DNA of 64,000 nucleotides from Varroa destructor (Eukaryota > Arthropoda > Arachnida > Mesostigmata > Varroidae): positions 38,566,944-38,630,943 of the forward strand of contig NW_019211460.1 of the NCBI RefSeq assembly GCF_002443255.2, read 5' to 3'. The notes under the pieces are model-generated. The model was not told the origin of the DNA. It worked only from the letters and a program-made list of their open reading frames with translations, and searched no databases. This document shows, in pieces, positions 37,847-49,481 of this stretch; the stretch's first letter is position 1, and every line of letters begins with the position of its first letter. The translations under genes were made by a program, and so were the position numbers.

Positions 37847-40418
37847 AGCTATTCCGGTGTTCGCCTGTAACTTTGCAACCACCAGTTCGTTCAGCTTTGA
37901 TCTGGCCCGCTTCTTTTGACGTTTAATTTTATACAGGTTAGGAGATGCCTAGAAGATTGTAGGCTGGCAATATATTGCATTTGCCACTATTTTGATTTTC
38001 ATATATATATATATATTCTAGTGGAGGGCGGTATCCAACCTGCGCTTGGCTCGATGGAATTTAGCGGCTTTAGTTGTTTGGCTTCCGGACGGCCAGCCAG
38101 CTAGATAACGACAACATCAACCGATCATCGTAGGACTACGACTGTGGCCTACATGGCTGCGAACCCGCCTATGTACCTGCATGTCTGGCTTTCTGCTTGT
38201 CAAACTAACGGCCGAACGACAGGCCGAGGGATGATCAAGCAAGTTTGGCGGAGGTGCTTGCCGACTAAGTACCGTAGACTTCCTTTGGGCCGAACTGACT
38301 TAGGTAGGTGTATAAGCGAGTCGTGCAGTGCATGTTGTTGTGCGCACCCTCGCTGAACCGCGTGCCGCGGATCGACTCTGCGTACAGACGTATACTAACC
38401 AACCGGTCGATCGAGCGACGAAACGTACGAAAACGATTTGTTGTAACACTGGCCGTTTACTGATTGGTTATTATTAACATGTGCCGTTTCAGCAGGTGGA
38501 TCATTTGAGCACCGAATTAGTCTACCAACACGATCCCAATTTCAGAGTATCTTCTAACATGCAGGTTTGTTATCTGCGCGCTCTATCACCACCGTGTTAG
38601 TTGTCGGGGTTGAGATCGTGTATGGTATTTTTTTGTTTTTGTTCTTGACAATTTCGTTGCCGCATAATAAAATACGTATATATAGACCCGCTTGTTTTGC
38701 TCCGAATCCAGCCACAAAGCTAGACGTATCTAAGAAGTCCGTTAAATATCCTTATAAATATCGATCTCAATGCATGCGTTTCGTGCCTTGGACTGCGTTC
38801 GACGACCATGAAAAAAACGGAGCAGGACAAGGAAGCTACTCTTAGCTGTTGCCAACGGTACTATAACCGTCTCGTGCAAAAGGTGATTTCTTGACACCCC
38901 CTAAAGCCACCTTTACCTTCTATAGAGTTTTTTTCAGTAAATGCCTAAGTCCGAGGAACGCCTGTCTGGTCGTTGCTGCTCACCACCCAGGCCGGTTAGT
39001 AGAGATCTGAGGACTCATTCGGGCATTTGGGCTTCTATTTACCCCGCCCTCTTTTTCGACCCTGACAACTAACTTTGCTCATCTATCTAGTGCTTTAAGA
39101 CACAACGTCCTCGTGAGGTGACCAGACAGAAGGATAACTAAAGAGAGTGACGACGGCCAGTATGCTCGTTGCTGCATGTGCTTGTCAATAGGCAAAAGGC
39201 CTTGTTTCGCGCAACACATCAAGCAGCACGTCTGAGTCGCCTTTCCCTAGAGCCCTCGCCACCGTCTCTTGTCCGTTGTGACCTTGAATGTGCGTCGGCC
39301 TTATGCGTCCTTGGACCACAACGACGGAAAAGACTAGCACGAACATTACCATGCCGATGTTCCTATTGCCGTACGGTGCCGTGCAGCGGCGTATAAGCGT
39401 TGTGCTGCTATAGTCTGTCCATACTAGTGAAGCTAGAGGGCTATGATAGCGTGACCCCTAAGGGCTTCCGCTACGGCCCCACTGAACCCCATAGAGCTCC
39501 ACAGAGCAGCACCCTCGTAATAGTACAGAAGGGGCCCATCGCATGCCACGCCCCGTGCCCAGGCGGATCTTACTGTCTGCACTGGTTTGCCCCAATCCCT
39601 TTGCCTGGCTGTTCCCTAAAACTTTCTGTCGTTCGTCGGTCTCAGGAAGCACGGCCACAATCATTGACCAACTATACGCCAGCGGTGTTAGCTGTGCTTG
39701 GCCGATCTTCAGCTGTGCGTGCTTGCGACAGATACACACTTCCTGTGGGTCTCTTATCTAAACCTCATACAGCCAGCATTTTATACAACTATAATAAAAG
39801 CTCTATAAATAAAAACCTTTACCATATTAAGCCGTGGTTCTGTGTTCTTGATGACTGTCATCATAGCAGTGTAATAATGGAGTAGAAGGTAAATGTGAGC
39901 GAGCGGCCAGGGGCCGCTAGACGCACGTCCGCTTAAAAAAAACCCTGAGACCATCATACTACGTTAGCTTCGACTTTTTGTGCACGTATAATACAGTTGA
40001 ACCTATTCACTTACACTCGCAACAGTCAATACGTAATGGTCTCTCTGAGAGACATCTTTCCTTAAACGCAGAGTGTCTGTCATTGGTCAAGTTTCAAAGC
40101 CATCCCGACAACGATCTAAGCTAATGAAAACATACATCTCACGGGGTGCATACCTTCGCCGATATGTGCAAACGTGTATGTGGCGTCGTACGGAAACATC
40201 TCTCTACATGTATAGGTACATAATGGTATCGCCGTGGAAGGTGTCTGAAGAGAACCGCTTGCGATGGACACGTGCTGCTGGAGGGGTGGTGCGGACACTT
40301 TGATCAGCGGCGGGAGCAGTCGCCTGTGATCGTGGTGGTAAGGGCGCCGGTTACTACGTGGCATCCCATCCTGTCCCGTGCCGTTGGTTTCCTTTTTTAT
40401 CCCAACTGTACATACATA

Positions 40419-40455
40419 TGACGTTGGCATTGACGTCACAAACGTTTTGACGTCA
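40419..40455 (+). promoter_or_regulatory. CRE cluster 1.5 kb upstream of the Hr38 coding exons
   Basis: TGACGTTG at 40419-40426 and two perfect TGACGTCA palindromes at 40431-40438 and 40448-40455, whose starts are 17 bp apart. The surroundings (40,370-40,690) are relatively GC-rich. No TATA box follows. It may be an enhancer or a proximal TATA-less promoter for Hr38. Confidence 0.5.
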
Positions 40456-41964
40456 CTGTCGGGTCCACTCCTCTTTGTTCCCCCCGTCCCCTGTTACTCC
40501 GTTGTCCAGGCGATAACAGCGATGGTGGTTATGACGGCGGCGACGACAGACGTCTCACTTTCGCCCTTGCTATTCCTGGCCGCAAACGGACAGCTACAAC
40601 TTCAAAGAAGACGGAAGCTGAGTGTAGCCTCCCATTGCCATATGAGCATCGTAGAAGGTTCTTTTTTCGGTCGACGCGTTACAGCCTGCTAAGAACACTG
40701 ACAGGACCTGACGAATGTCGAATAATATTTGCAAGCGGTTGAACACTAGGGTGTAGGCAACAATATTAGCTGTACTCCACACAAATGAACATTTAATTAT
40801 TTTCATTGTATAAATTTACACAAGTTGGACGATTAGTTTGCTTTGTCGCCTGCCGAAACCTCAGATAGACAAAACAAAACCGCTTTTAGGCACTTGAAGG
40901 ATGACAGTGACGTTAGGTGCTTGGTCGGCAACGTTCATTGCGATAACAGGCCAACTGATCTGTGTACTGACCGTGGTCGGAATAGGTATGCCTGGACTGG
41001 GTGGTTAACCAGTAGTAACAAAGAAATATGTATTAGTATCTCGAGAGAGTACGGTTTGGCAATCGCTTTGGCGGAGAAAGAAACAACGTCTGCAAGCGAG
41101 TTCACTCGATGAACCGACGAAAACTAGAACGAAAATGCGAGAAGAACGGGGCTGATGACGCATCCATTCCACGAAACGGTGGTTATCAGTGTAAATATAC
41201 GAACAATCAGAACATAGCTAGATCAAAGTATAAGCAGCCATGTGAACATAAGACACATTGTAGACTGTAGAATCCTATGTACGCACGCATACGTCGGCGT
41301 ATAATGTACGACGGTAGACAGATAGAACAGCTCGCAGTGAAACTGGGCCAAAGCAAATATCTACAACTTTTGAAAGGTTTATTTGTTTGAAGATGAATCA
41401 CGAACAGAGGGCAGCAGAATCACTACCTGTGCTGAAGCAAATTCATTGCCTTATTGTACAGAACGAAAAGGCGTCGCCAATAGTTGACCCGTGTGGGCCT
41501 GTGAATTGGGACGGGTGCATAAAGTAGATCGAAAGGAATAGAAATGCCATGGAGGAAAATGAGTTAGGAATTAGTTGCAGTCCTCATTGACATGGCAATG
41601 TATAATAATTACGATAAAATACCCTGGTTGTCATTGCGTAGCCAGGACACGATGTAGGGATTACTATTAGGCAGTTAATTAAGACGGAGAAGGAGCCGTA
41701 ATGACTAAACTAAGAAACCAACCAGTGCATAAGAAGCTTGGTCTCTAGGTGCGCTGAATCTAATATCAAGGCGTAGCCATTTAGGTGAGCAGTTGCTCTA
41801 TCATAGTTGTAAAATACAGATACAAGCCGTAATAGGTCTACGCACACTTGTATCAATAAAAATCACTAGCCATAGCATGTAAGAACCTTACATGAGACGC
41901 GTTGGGAAGCTCATCATTTTTTTCACACTTTTTCTTTTTTCGTCTGGCTTTCTCCTGCTCACAG

Positions 41965-42140
41965 ATCTCCAACCGACGGCGTACAAGACGAACGCACTCT
42001 TGTCGTCGGTAATCTCGGCGGTGCCCGGAGTTGATGTTGGCGTTGGGCTTGGGGTCGGAGTGGCTCTATATCCGAACTCGGTTCATTCCAGTCGCCAAAA
42101 TAGCCTCTCTACGTTATTTCCGCGTCCCTCGAAGGGCACC
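41965..42140 (+). other. Hr38: Start of first visible Hr38 exon, upstream of ATG (probable 5' UTR)
   Basis: The acceptor ends at 41964 after a long T/C tract. The exon then stays open in the Hr38 frame up to the ATG at 42141, so it could alternatively be coding if an upstream exon supplies a start in phase 1. An out-of-frame upstream ORF of 39 codons starts at ATG 42034 and stops at 42151-42153, overlapping the proposed Hr38 start by 13 nt. The ATG at 41892 would add a hydrophobic leader, but it lies inside the intron's pyrimidine tract and is rejected. Confidence 0.6.
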
Positions 42141-44604
42141 ATGCTTCTTATAGAGAAGTCGATCCACGCGAATAACTCGCCGTTTGTCCCGCAGTGCTCG
42201 CTCTCGCAGCCGCCGCAGCAGCCCTTCGTGTGTGATCACCTCGACGTTGAGGCCGATCTGGCAAACTTTGTCAGCGAAGAGGACCTAAAAATTAATCAAA
42301 CGGCCCTTGAATTTCTAACGAACGAGAGCACATTCTTCGAAATGTTCCAGGTTCGTAGTTAGGCGAGTAAATATGGAATAGAATAGGAATCGTGAAAAAG
42401 ATGCTGCGAAAAATTAAGGTTAAGTTTATGAATGATGCTCGTTGTAAGCACGTGACGCCCTGACGTAGGTTAATCGAGCAAAATATAACTAATCTATGCT
42501 ATCTGTGGCAATCTTCATTACAGGAGCCTTCGAACACTAGCCAGAATCCTGGTGCAGGAACTAGTAGTGATGCTCCTTCTGCTACTGTTACTAGTATTAG
42601 TCAGCCACTCATTATGCCGAGCTCAGAGTCAAACTCCCACATGGACATCCAGCTCCCGAGCTTTGAGGAGACTTATTCTCCATCAGGGTTCAGAAGCAAT
42701 TGCCCTGAGGGGGCGGACTTCTCGTTTAAATTCGAAGATCCCGATCTGTTTGTTGCTACTAGCCCAGATATGCCAACATCAAGCTCCAGTTTGCAAAACG
42801 ATTTTGGTTCGTCCGGAACCTCATCGGGATTTAACAAGCCTCGTCACTCCGTGCCTGGTTATAGCTCAGACAATACGTCATTTAGTTCTGGTTCGAGCGT
42901 TAAGTCGTTCAGTGGAGATGCAACCCCGCCACCCCCAATGACGCCGCCATACGCCATCCCTAGTCCGATGCCGAGTCCTAGTCCAACCTGGTCACGCCGG
43001 TCATCCTTCGCTTCGACAGTTTCGATGAGTTCGCCTCTTCACGAAACCGCCACATCATCCCGTCGAGGTTCGACTCCATCACCAGCATCGTCGGCCTCAG
43101 GACCCATTGTGGGTCAACATGGCCAACAACAGCAACAGCCTCATCCGCAACAGCTGAAAAAGAAGCCGACTCCGTCGTTGCTGTGCGCGGTCTGTGGCGA
43201 CAGCGCGGCCTGTCAGCACTACGGCGTTCGCACTTGCGAAGGCTGTAAGGGCTTCTTCAAGCGCACGGTACAAAAGAACAATAAGTACGTGTGTCTCAAT
43301 GACAAAAAATGCACCGTTGACAAGAAAAGAAGGAACCGCTGCCAGTCTTGCAGGTTCCAAAAGTGTCTGGCCGTTGGGATGGTTAAGGAAGTCGTCCGTA
43401 CGGATAGCCTCAAAGGCCGCCGAGGACGCCTTCCCTCCAAGCCCAAGCTGAGTTTACCCGCAATGTCTCCAACATCAGCGGGGCCCAGCGCAGTGTCAGT
43501 GTCACCCTCATCACCTGCCAGTCTTATTAGCCAGCTGCTTCAGGCGCATCTTGATACCTCTCCTGACATGAGCAATCGGGACTTCAGTGTGGTAGGCTAT
43601 TAAATTAAGGTCTTCCTTTATCTGGCACGAATTATCATTATATTGCACGCCTTTCGTAATATATTGGTTAGCTCAATTGACCTAACGAATGTAACTTGTT
43701 ACCCTTATCCGGAGGTTGACTGCTGTTATTTATTAACTGGGGTTTTACCTACCTTAAGCTCTAACACGCTCTGTTTCAATCATTTGTGTGGTGCAGTATC
43801 AGGTTATTAATAACCAAGAGGACTTTCCTCGTACACCAGAAGAAGCTCGCCGCTTCTACGATCTGTTAACTTCATCGATCGAAACTATTCGTCGTTTTAT
43901 TGAACGGATCCCCGGATTCTCGGATCTCATTCAAGAGGATCGAGAGCTCCTGTTCACCTCGTCTATTCTCGAGCTCTTTGCATTACGTGTGGCCTTCCGC
44001 ATGGTACGGAACGGACTAGAGGGTGAACAGCGTTGTGAACAGGTGACACTATGCAACGGCACCGTCTTGCATCGTTCGCAGGCTAAACGCGACCTAGGAA
44101 ATTGGCTTCTTCCAATCACGGAATTTGCTAACTTCCTCGAACAGCTGGATATCGACGTGCCCGCTTTGGCTTGCTTTGCGGCAATTGTCGTTACTGGAAA
44201 CGGTAAGCAATGTCTGAATCCCCGTGTCCAAACGAAGAGGTTTTTACTTGTCGGCTAAATGTTCCGTTTGAACAATTCTTCTTAATTCACCCCCTGTGGC
44301 TGTACACTAGCTGTCTCTTTCAGCTTTCTTTTCTATTTTGTTTGCAGATCGGCCCGGTTTGAAGGAACCAGAGAAAGTGGAACAGCTCCAGATGAACATG
44401 ATAGGCTCCCTGCGGGAGCACTTGACCTACAACGCTCAGGCGAAACAAAACCCGCACATTTTCTCGAGGCTGTTGGCAAAACTTCCTGACTTGCGCAGTA
44501 TCTCCGAGCAGGGCTTGCAAAGGATTTTCTACCTGAACCACGAGGAATTGGTGCCTACGCCACCGCTCATCGAGAGCTTGTTCTTGACAACACTACCATT
44601 CTAG
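42141..44604 (+). CDS. Hr38: NR4A-family orphan nuclear receptor HR38
   Basis: Coding exons 42141-42350, 42524-43591, 43797-44202 and 44348-44604 (introns 173, 205 and 145 bp; GT-AG; phases 0, 0, 1) encode about 646 residues. Residues 1-290 are a Ser/Pro/Gln-rich activation region. The DNA-binding domain starts at residue 291 with cysteines 291, 294, 308, 311, 327, 333, 343 and 346 in exact nuclear-receptor spacing. The P-box is CEGCK and the NR4A C-terminal extension is [12 protein letters not shown], which binds the NBRE element AAAGGTCA. Residues 427-646 form the ligand-binding domain, ending in the family's hallmark TTLPF. The factor acts in the nucleus as a ligand-independent transcription factor. 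In insects Hr38 is linked to ecdysone response and neuronal activity. The start at 42141 (ACCATGC) is the first in-frame ATG of the exon; longer isoforms from upstream exons are possible. Confidence 0.96.
43184..43447 (+). other. Hr38: HR38 DNA-binding domain and C-terminal extension (residues 291-378)
   Basis: Two C4 zinc fingers plus the T/A-box extension lie entirely in one exon. The block is almost identical to NR4A receptors of other animals ([20 protein letters not shown] is intact). Changes visible against the usual NR4A sequence are in the second-finger knuckle, where [17 protein letters not shown] replaces the common CLANKNCPVDKRRRNRC. All zinc ligands and the P-box are intact, so NBRE binding should be conserved. 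Confidence 0.95.
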
Positions 44605-45180
44605 GCCACACAGGTGGTAGGCCTGCGCCGACCTTGGATATTCAACCTTGTACTGCCTGCGGGCGCCGGAGTGTTCTCCGGCGTCGCTCCGCAGTCCTCT
44701 CTCAACAATCGACATACACGCAAACGATATGCGAATTAAAAACGAAGAATATATTAGTTTTGAATATGTGCACCAGGCCTGGCCGCCTGGTCACCGACGT
44801 ATTCAAAAGCCATGTCCCGGGCTGCGCAATGCGCATTCGAAATTGATGGAAGCGCTAGCGTTTGTCTGTACGCGGTGAGTACTTGCCCTTCCGCGAGTCT
44901 GTAAGCCGCCACATTCAGGGCCCTACACCGCTTTGAAGGCGTACACGTCCTTCAGGTCGCGTTGCGTATTAAACACAGCACAACTGAACGCACTGAGCGA
45001 CCTTTTAATGCGAAGCCCTCAGCTGGTGCCAGGCGCTGACAAGCCTTTTGCTCCTCTTCCAGGGCCCAACCATACAGGGCAGCAAAAACATTTCGCTACG
45101 CCGCCTGTGGACATGGCGTAGCAGCTCCAGATCCTGATGCAACCGGAATAATATTGACTAAAATAACAAGCCATTAAACA
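44605..45180 (+). other. Hr38: Hr38 3' UTR, near part, with two GC hairpins
   Basis: Two stem-loops follow the stop. One is an 8-bp perfect GC-rich stem with a TGTT loop at 44664-44683. The other is a 7-bp stem (ACCAGGC/GCCTGGT) with a 6-base loop at 44772-44791. A variant polyadenylation signal ATTAAA lies at 45173-45178. Open frames here (44634-44878, 44933-45121) have no recognised domain; a GTGAGT at 44874 and an acceptor at 44921 would define only a 48-bp intron, so I treat the region as UTR. Confidence 0.5.
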
Positions 45181-46770
45181 TACCAACTTCAATTAAAGCA
45201 GAAACATACAGACGCCGATCTCTTAACTCTGAGACTGGGTAAAAATTTACGAGCGGTCAGATTCAAAACAAAATAGTACTTCTTGATAATTCGTGATTTT
45301 GTAACCGAAGCATGTGTTGGCGGCATAATTGGAAATTTGATTAAAAAAAAACAAAAAAAAAAGAGCATAAAATGTACAGTGTTCAGACAAGATAGTTAAA
45401 ATCAAAAGGAAAATATATTTTAAAAAAGTCGGCTGGAAACAAAGTATAATAATTGCTTTAGTTCTTTTTCAGTTGATCTGATTACTCGAAACTGCTCAAG
45501 TATACTCAGCGTACTTAGTTTTCCTGTAGCGTGAAAAAAATTGAAAAAATATTGCTTTAGAGGGAAGCATAACCCAAGAAATTGATCGGGCAGACAAATC
45601 GGATACATAAACAGAGACACGTCAGACAGACAAACGCACAAACGGACGAAGTACACGAAACAGAAATTGTTGCGGGGCTCGCAGAGAATGCTCCATAGAG
45701 AAGTTTTACCCTAGAATTAGTGTGTCCCAACCATATCACAATATATTTCTAATGTATAATAGCTATGTCGTGTATTATGTCTAGCTATATATGGCAAAAG
45801 AAGAACTTCATAATAGCACTTAAATATTTAGCCTATTGAGCACACGCTGTTCCCCTCTGCTTAAAAATGGGGTATCATATCTAAAAAAACATCAATGGTA
45901 CTAACAGTAGCAACAATAAGTGCTATCGACTTGTTACAACAGACTAAAGTACATTCATATGTAAACTGCTAGGCATCCACCCCATTCAGGTAAAAACAAT
46001 ATTTCTATATAGCCTTACGGTGCATCATATATACAAGTACATATAATTATATATCATATATATGATTTTCGTGGGACTACAGCTTGTTTGCTCGTCCTAA
46101 AATATATTTGGTCCCTCTATCAGCCGTCTATCATCAGTACGTAATATCCTATCTATCTATCTATCTATCTATCTATATATCTATCTATCTAAATATTCAA
46201 TTAATATACGGACGGATCTGATATTTATTATATTATGATAACGACAGTTGCATTCAATCACGTCTGATATTCAGCAGTTATGTAGTTAATTTATTAAGGT
46301 GACGGCCTTATCTATCTTCAAATAATTACTGCAGTTATCTTTTTATGTAGTATGAATGTCATCGTTATGAAAAATAATCTTAGCTAGCACAACGTTTATC
46401 CATCCTGTACACATTTATTCAGTATGTAACATTAAATGTAAGCCGCTGCTGATAGTTACCCCAGCTTCACTAGTGCTACTAGAGAAAGATTGTTGACTTG
46501 TATTTTGCCATCTACAAACTGGTTTTTAACAGTAATAAAAACTATGTTAGCAGTTGTTAAGTTGCCCTTTATAATTTTTAGCTGACAGTTGAATGTTTCG
46601 CCCAGTCATAACAGGCTCGCGCCATTTTCTTAGATGTTTTGCCCCACCGGATCACGCGGACACTCGTCTCTCTCCTCGTTGAGTTTCTGCTAGTTTTAAT
46701 GTAGCAGTTGGGTAAAATTTCTGGGAACGGTCGATATGCTAGCGTATTGATTAACATGTGAATCTGTTCT
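45181..46770. other. AT-rich region downstream of Hr38
   Basis: Possible extended 3' UTR or intergenic DNA. It contains A-rich runs (45340-45362), a TATC microsatellite and an AATAAA at 46534-46539. No gene is seen. Confidence 0.45.
46149..46190 (+). repeat. (TATC)n microsatellite
   Basis: About ten TATC/CTAT units with one TATA interruption. Confidence 0.9.
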
Positions 46771-46772
46771 AG

Positions 46773-46976
46773 GCTCAGTATCTGAAGTTCCGAGGTCGAT
46801 ACAGATGCACATCAGAGATGGCAATAGATGGCAGGCTTATTTATAAGCCACCCGATGATAACAGTAAAAAGGACGACAATTGCACGTTGGCATTTAGTGC
46901 TACCAACGATGAATTGTACTTTCGCCGCGTCTCATCCGTCCAACAAAAAAAGAAACACACAGCAAGAGAAACATAA
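46773..46976 (+). CDS. Unrecognised short coding frame or terminal exon
   Basis: After an acceptor-like TCTGTTCTAG the frame is open for 67 codons. Its first ATG is at 46818 (GAGATGG, good context), giving a 52-residue protein beginning MAIDGRLIYKPPDDNSKK, with protein-like composition. The frame stops at 46974-46976. A seven-A run at 46945-46951 precedes the stop. Moving one base there joins it to a second open frame that continues to 47097, so an indel, sequencing error or pseudogenisation is possible. The word TCAGT at 46775-46779 also matches the arthropod initiator, so this could be a first exon rather than a last one. I recognise no domain. Confidence 0.35.
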   Translation, partial: AQYLKFRGRYRCTSEMAIDGRLIYKPPDDNSKKDDNCTLAFSATNDELYFRRVSSVQQKKKHTARET

Positions 46977-47670
46977 TAACACTAGCAGCAATTCTATGTA
47001 TCTAGCCGATCCGCAAAGAAAGGAAAAGCAGGCGGTGACCATGACTTTCCCCCATACCAGCCAAATAGAATGTGTTTTACTAGACACAAAACAATGACAG
47101 ATTTGACGCAGTTAGCACGGTATGATTGCGAAGTTAAAAAAGCCATTTAGATTGATTTAGGGAGAGGTAATGGCGCTGCTGAGCTTAGCGTAGCTATTCT
47201 GGACCTGAGTATACCGAGTGTGATAAATACACCCAATCAAGCAATATCATCGTAATGTTAGCAAGTCATTGTTGAGACCACTACCATCCGAAGTCTAGTT
47301 AGCCGACGTTGTGCTTCGTTTGCTCATAGATCGCCATACGCTACAATAAAAGTGTATCACAGTCGAACCCCATAGATAGACGCATCGCAGTGCGTAAAAT
47401 ACGACGTCAGAACAGGCGCAAGTGTCTTGTGAATGAAAGTGAGAGTTTACGATGATATTGTAAGTTGCATATGTGATACTCTTATTTTAATAGATAGCTT
47501 GCGTTGATGACCGATTGCTCGCCCATTATCAGAAGATGACGAGATAATAGATAGTAACGTACACAGAGGCTGGTAGTGAATAAAAAAAGTGTGATATGAG
47601 CTGGCTGTCGGTCTAAAGACTATTTTTCCGATCCATCGCATTAGAAGGAAACGTTGCATAACTCCTCTTC

Positions 47671-47690
47671 ATATATATATATATATATAT
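47671..47690. repeat. (AT)10 microsatellite
   Basis: Pure AT dinucleotide run. Confidence 0.9.
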
Positions 47691-49432
47691 ACGTATATAG
47701 CGCATACAAGTCCCTAATGGAAGTTGTCGCGTAATCGACAACGTACGTACGGAGCTATACGATTCCTTAACACAAACGTTTCCACTTATACTCGCTTGAC
47801 ACGTACACTAACGTAACGAGGTGTTAACGTAAACTTATCGCTCGATGGGGATGGAAGAAACGCTATTTAGACATTTAATTGCCACATATAGATTGTCATA
47901 TTGTCTCTTGCTATACTGTATTGCGTGCAGTAATATTTCATAGCGATAAAAGCATCACGTCGCTTTTTTGTTCCAAGTATTTCTCGACAAGGCCGTGCAT
48001 AGAGAGGCCCATCTTCACCCATTTATTATAGGGTTGATGGTGGCCTTCGACTTCCTTCATTTTAATATTATTCGATTAATTCCATTCGATACCAGTAAAG
48101 GGTTCCATTATTAGTTGTTCTAACGGATACGACATTGGTATTTTAATTTTCCTAATAGTCGTTTGGTGGAGTAAACACTTTCTAAGCCCTGAATGGCATG
48201 ATAAGCACTGAACGTCTATTGTACATCTAACGTAATGTACAAATCGTGCGCTTTCTTTTTCAAATGAAGAGATAACGAGCAGACGATCGATAATTGGCAA
48301 AGCTGAGTAGCCAGGCTCAGCTTGCTACTGGCCTAACTTTGTTGCTACTTGGTCATTATTAGCAATGATAATAGTAATCATTTTATATATTTACATGTAT
48401 ATATATGGTCTGAAATCAGGTCACCCATAATAAATACTGGCTAATCGTAAATGCTGGTACTAAGAAGAGTAGTTAATTTAATAAAAGTACTAAGAGTACT
48501 TGCCGTGAGCACGTCAGGAATAAGACCGATGGGCTACCCATTTTACTTTGCAGATCGTGATGACCGCTGTACGCGCCATTGGAGACACTAGGTATACGTA
48601 TATATATATATATCAGCATAGGTTACTTACTGACAAATTGGATTCAAACGTGGAGACATATGCCTACATATGTTTGTTTGACAATAATAATAACACTACA
48701 TTCTCGTATTCGATCCTCACTGAAACCTTGCCGGTACAAACTAGTAAGACGTGATCCGTATTCAAGTTACTGCCGATCTCTCACCAATGTTGACTGTGAC
48801 ATAATCTGTAGTGTTCAATAAAATAACTTCTTACGAAGTTTAATTTAGTATTTTCAGCGGTTTGCAAAATTGCATGCTTTACAGAGACAGGAGTACGTAG
48901 GCGGACGAAGCTAAATTCGAAAAGTTCGTATCCCTAGAAAGCTGTCAATCTGGTGTATATTATATGTAATGTTTACATAAAAGTGTACTGTGTGTAGATA
49001 TCAACACGGATCAATACTCGGTAGTTCTTAGTAGTAAGAAAAAAATTTAAAAAAAAAAAAAGAAAAAGCCAACCATGTAAGAAGTTCACGCTTGTAGTTC
49101 AGCCGCAGCCATCGCTGGACGTTTGCGACGCTTTTATCTAATGAATGAAGCAAGATAATAGTGATAACAACAAATAATATCCATACTAATAGATATAGCA
49201 GTGGACGTTATGTCGATCTTCAAGAGAATATATATATACATGTAATCAATCTTTTGTCATACCCAGTCGTTAACAGGAGCGCATCAATGAGCTAGAAAGC
49301 TAGCAATGAGATTAATCATGCTAATAACGTTAACAGTACCTATGGCTATCAAAAAATAAAGATCACATAAAAAAAACCTGTTTATCACTGACTAAGATTT
49401 GTGAAGTTGCTAGGCGGACTCAGAGACATTCT

Positions 49433-49435
<3 letters not shown>

Positions 49436-49481
<46 letters not shown>

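Larger units (their letters stand above)
35904..41964 (+). other. Putative long first intron of Hr38
   Basis: Begins with a GTGAGT donor and ends with a long pyrimidine tract and CTCACAG acceptor (41961-41964). It holds a CAA/CAG-rich tract (36653-36688), a C-rich tract (37629-37660), a possible second TATA promoter (37812), a CRE group (40419-40455), and open frames (36801-37118 minus, 39400-39885 plus) without recognisable domains. An ERR/FTZ-F1 type word, TCAAGGTCA on the minus strand, lies at 39279-39287. Alternative first exons could lie anywhere in here. Confidence 0.4.

Noticed and set aside
39400..39885. Plus-strand 161-codon open frame in the putative Hr38 first intron
   Set aside because: No domain, no splice context joining it to Hr38 in the required phase, and another frame and the minus strand are open over part of it.
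44634..45121. Open frames after the Hr38 stop, with a possible 48-bp intron
   Set aside because: Best explained as GC-rich 3' UTR. The implied intron is too short, and no domain is visible.
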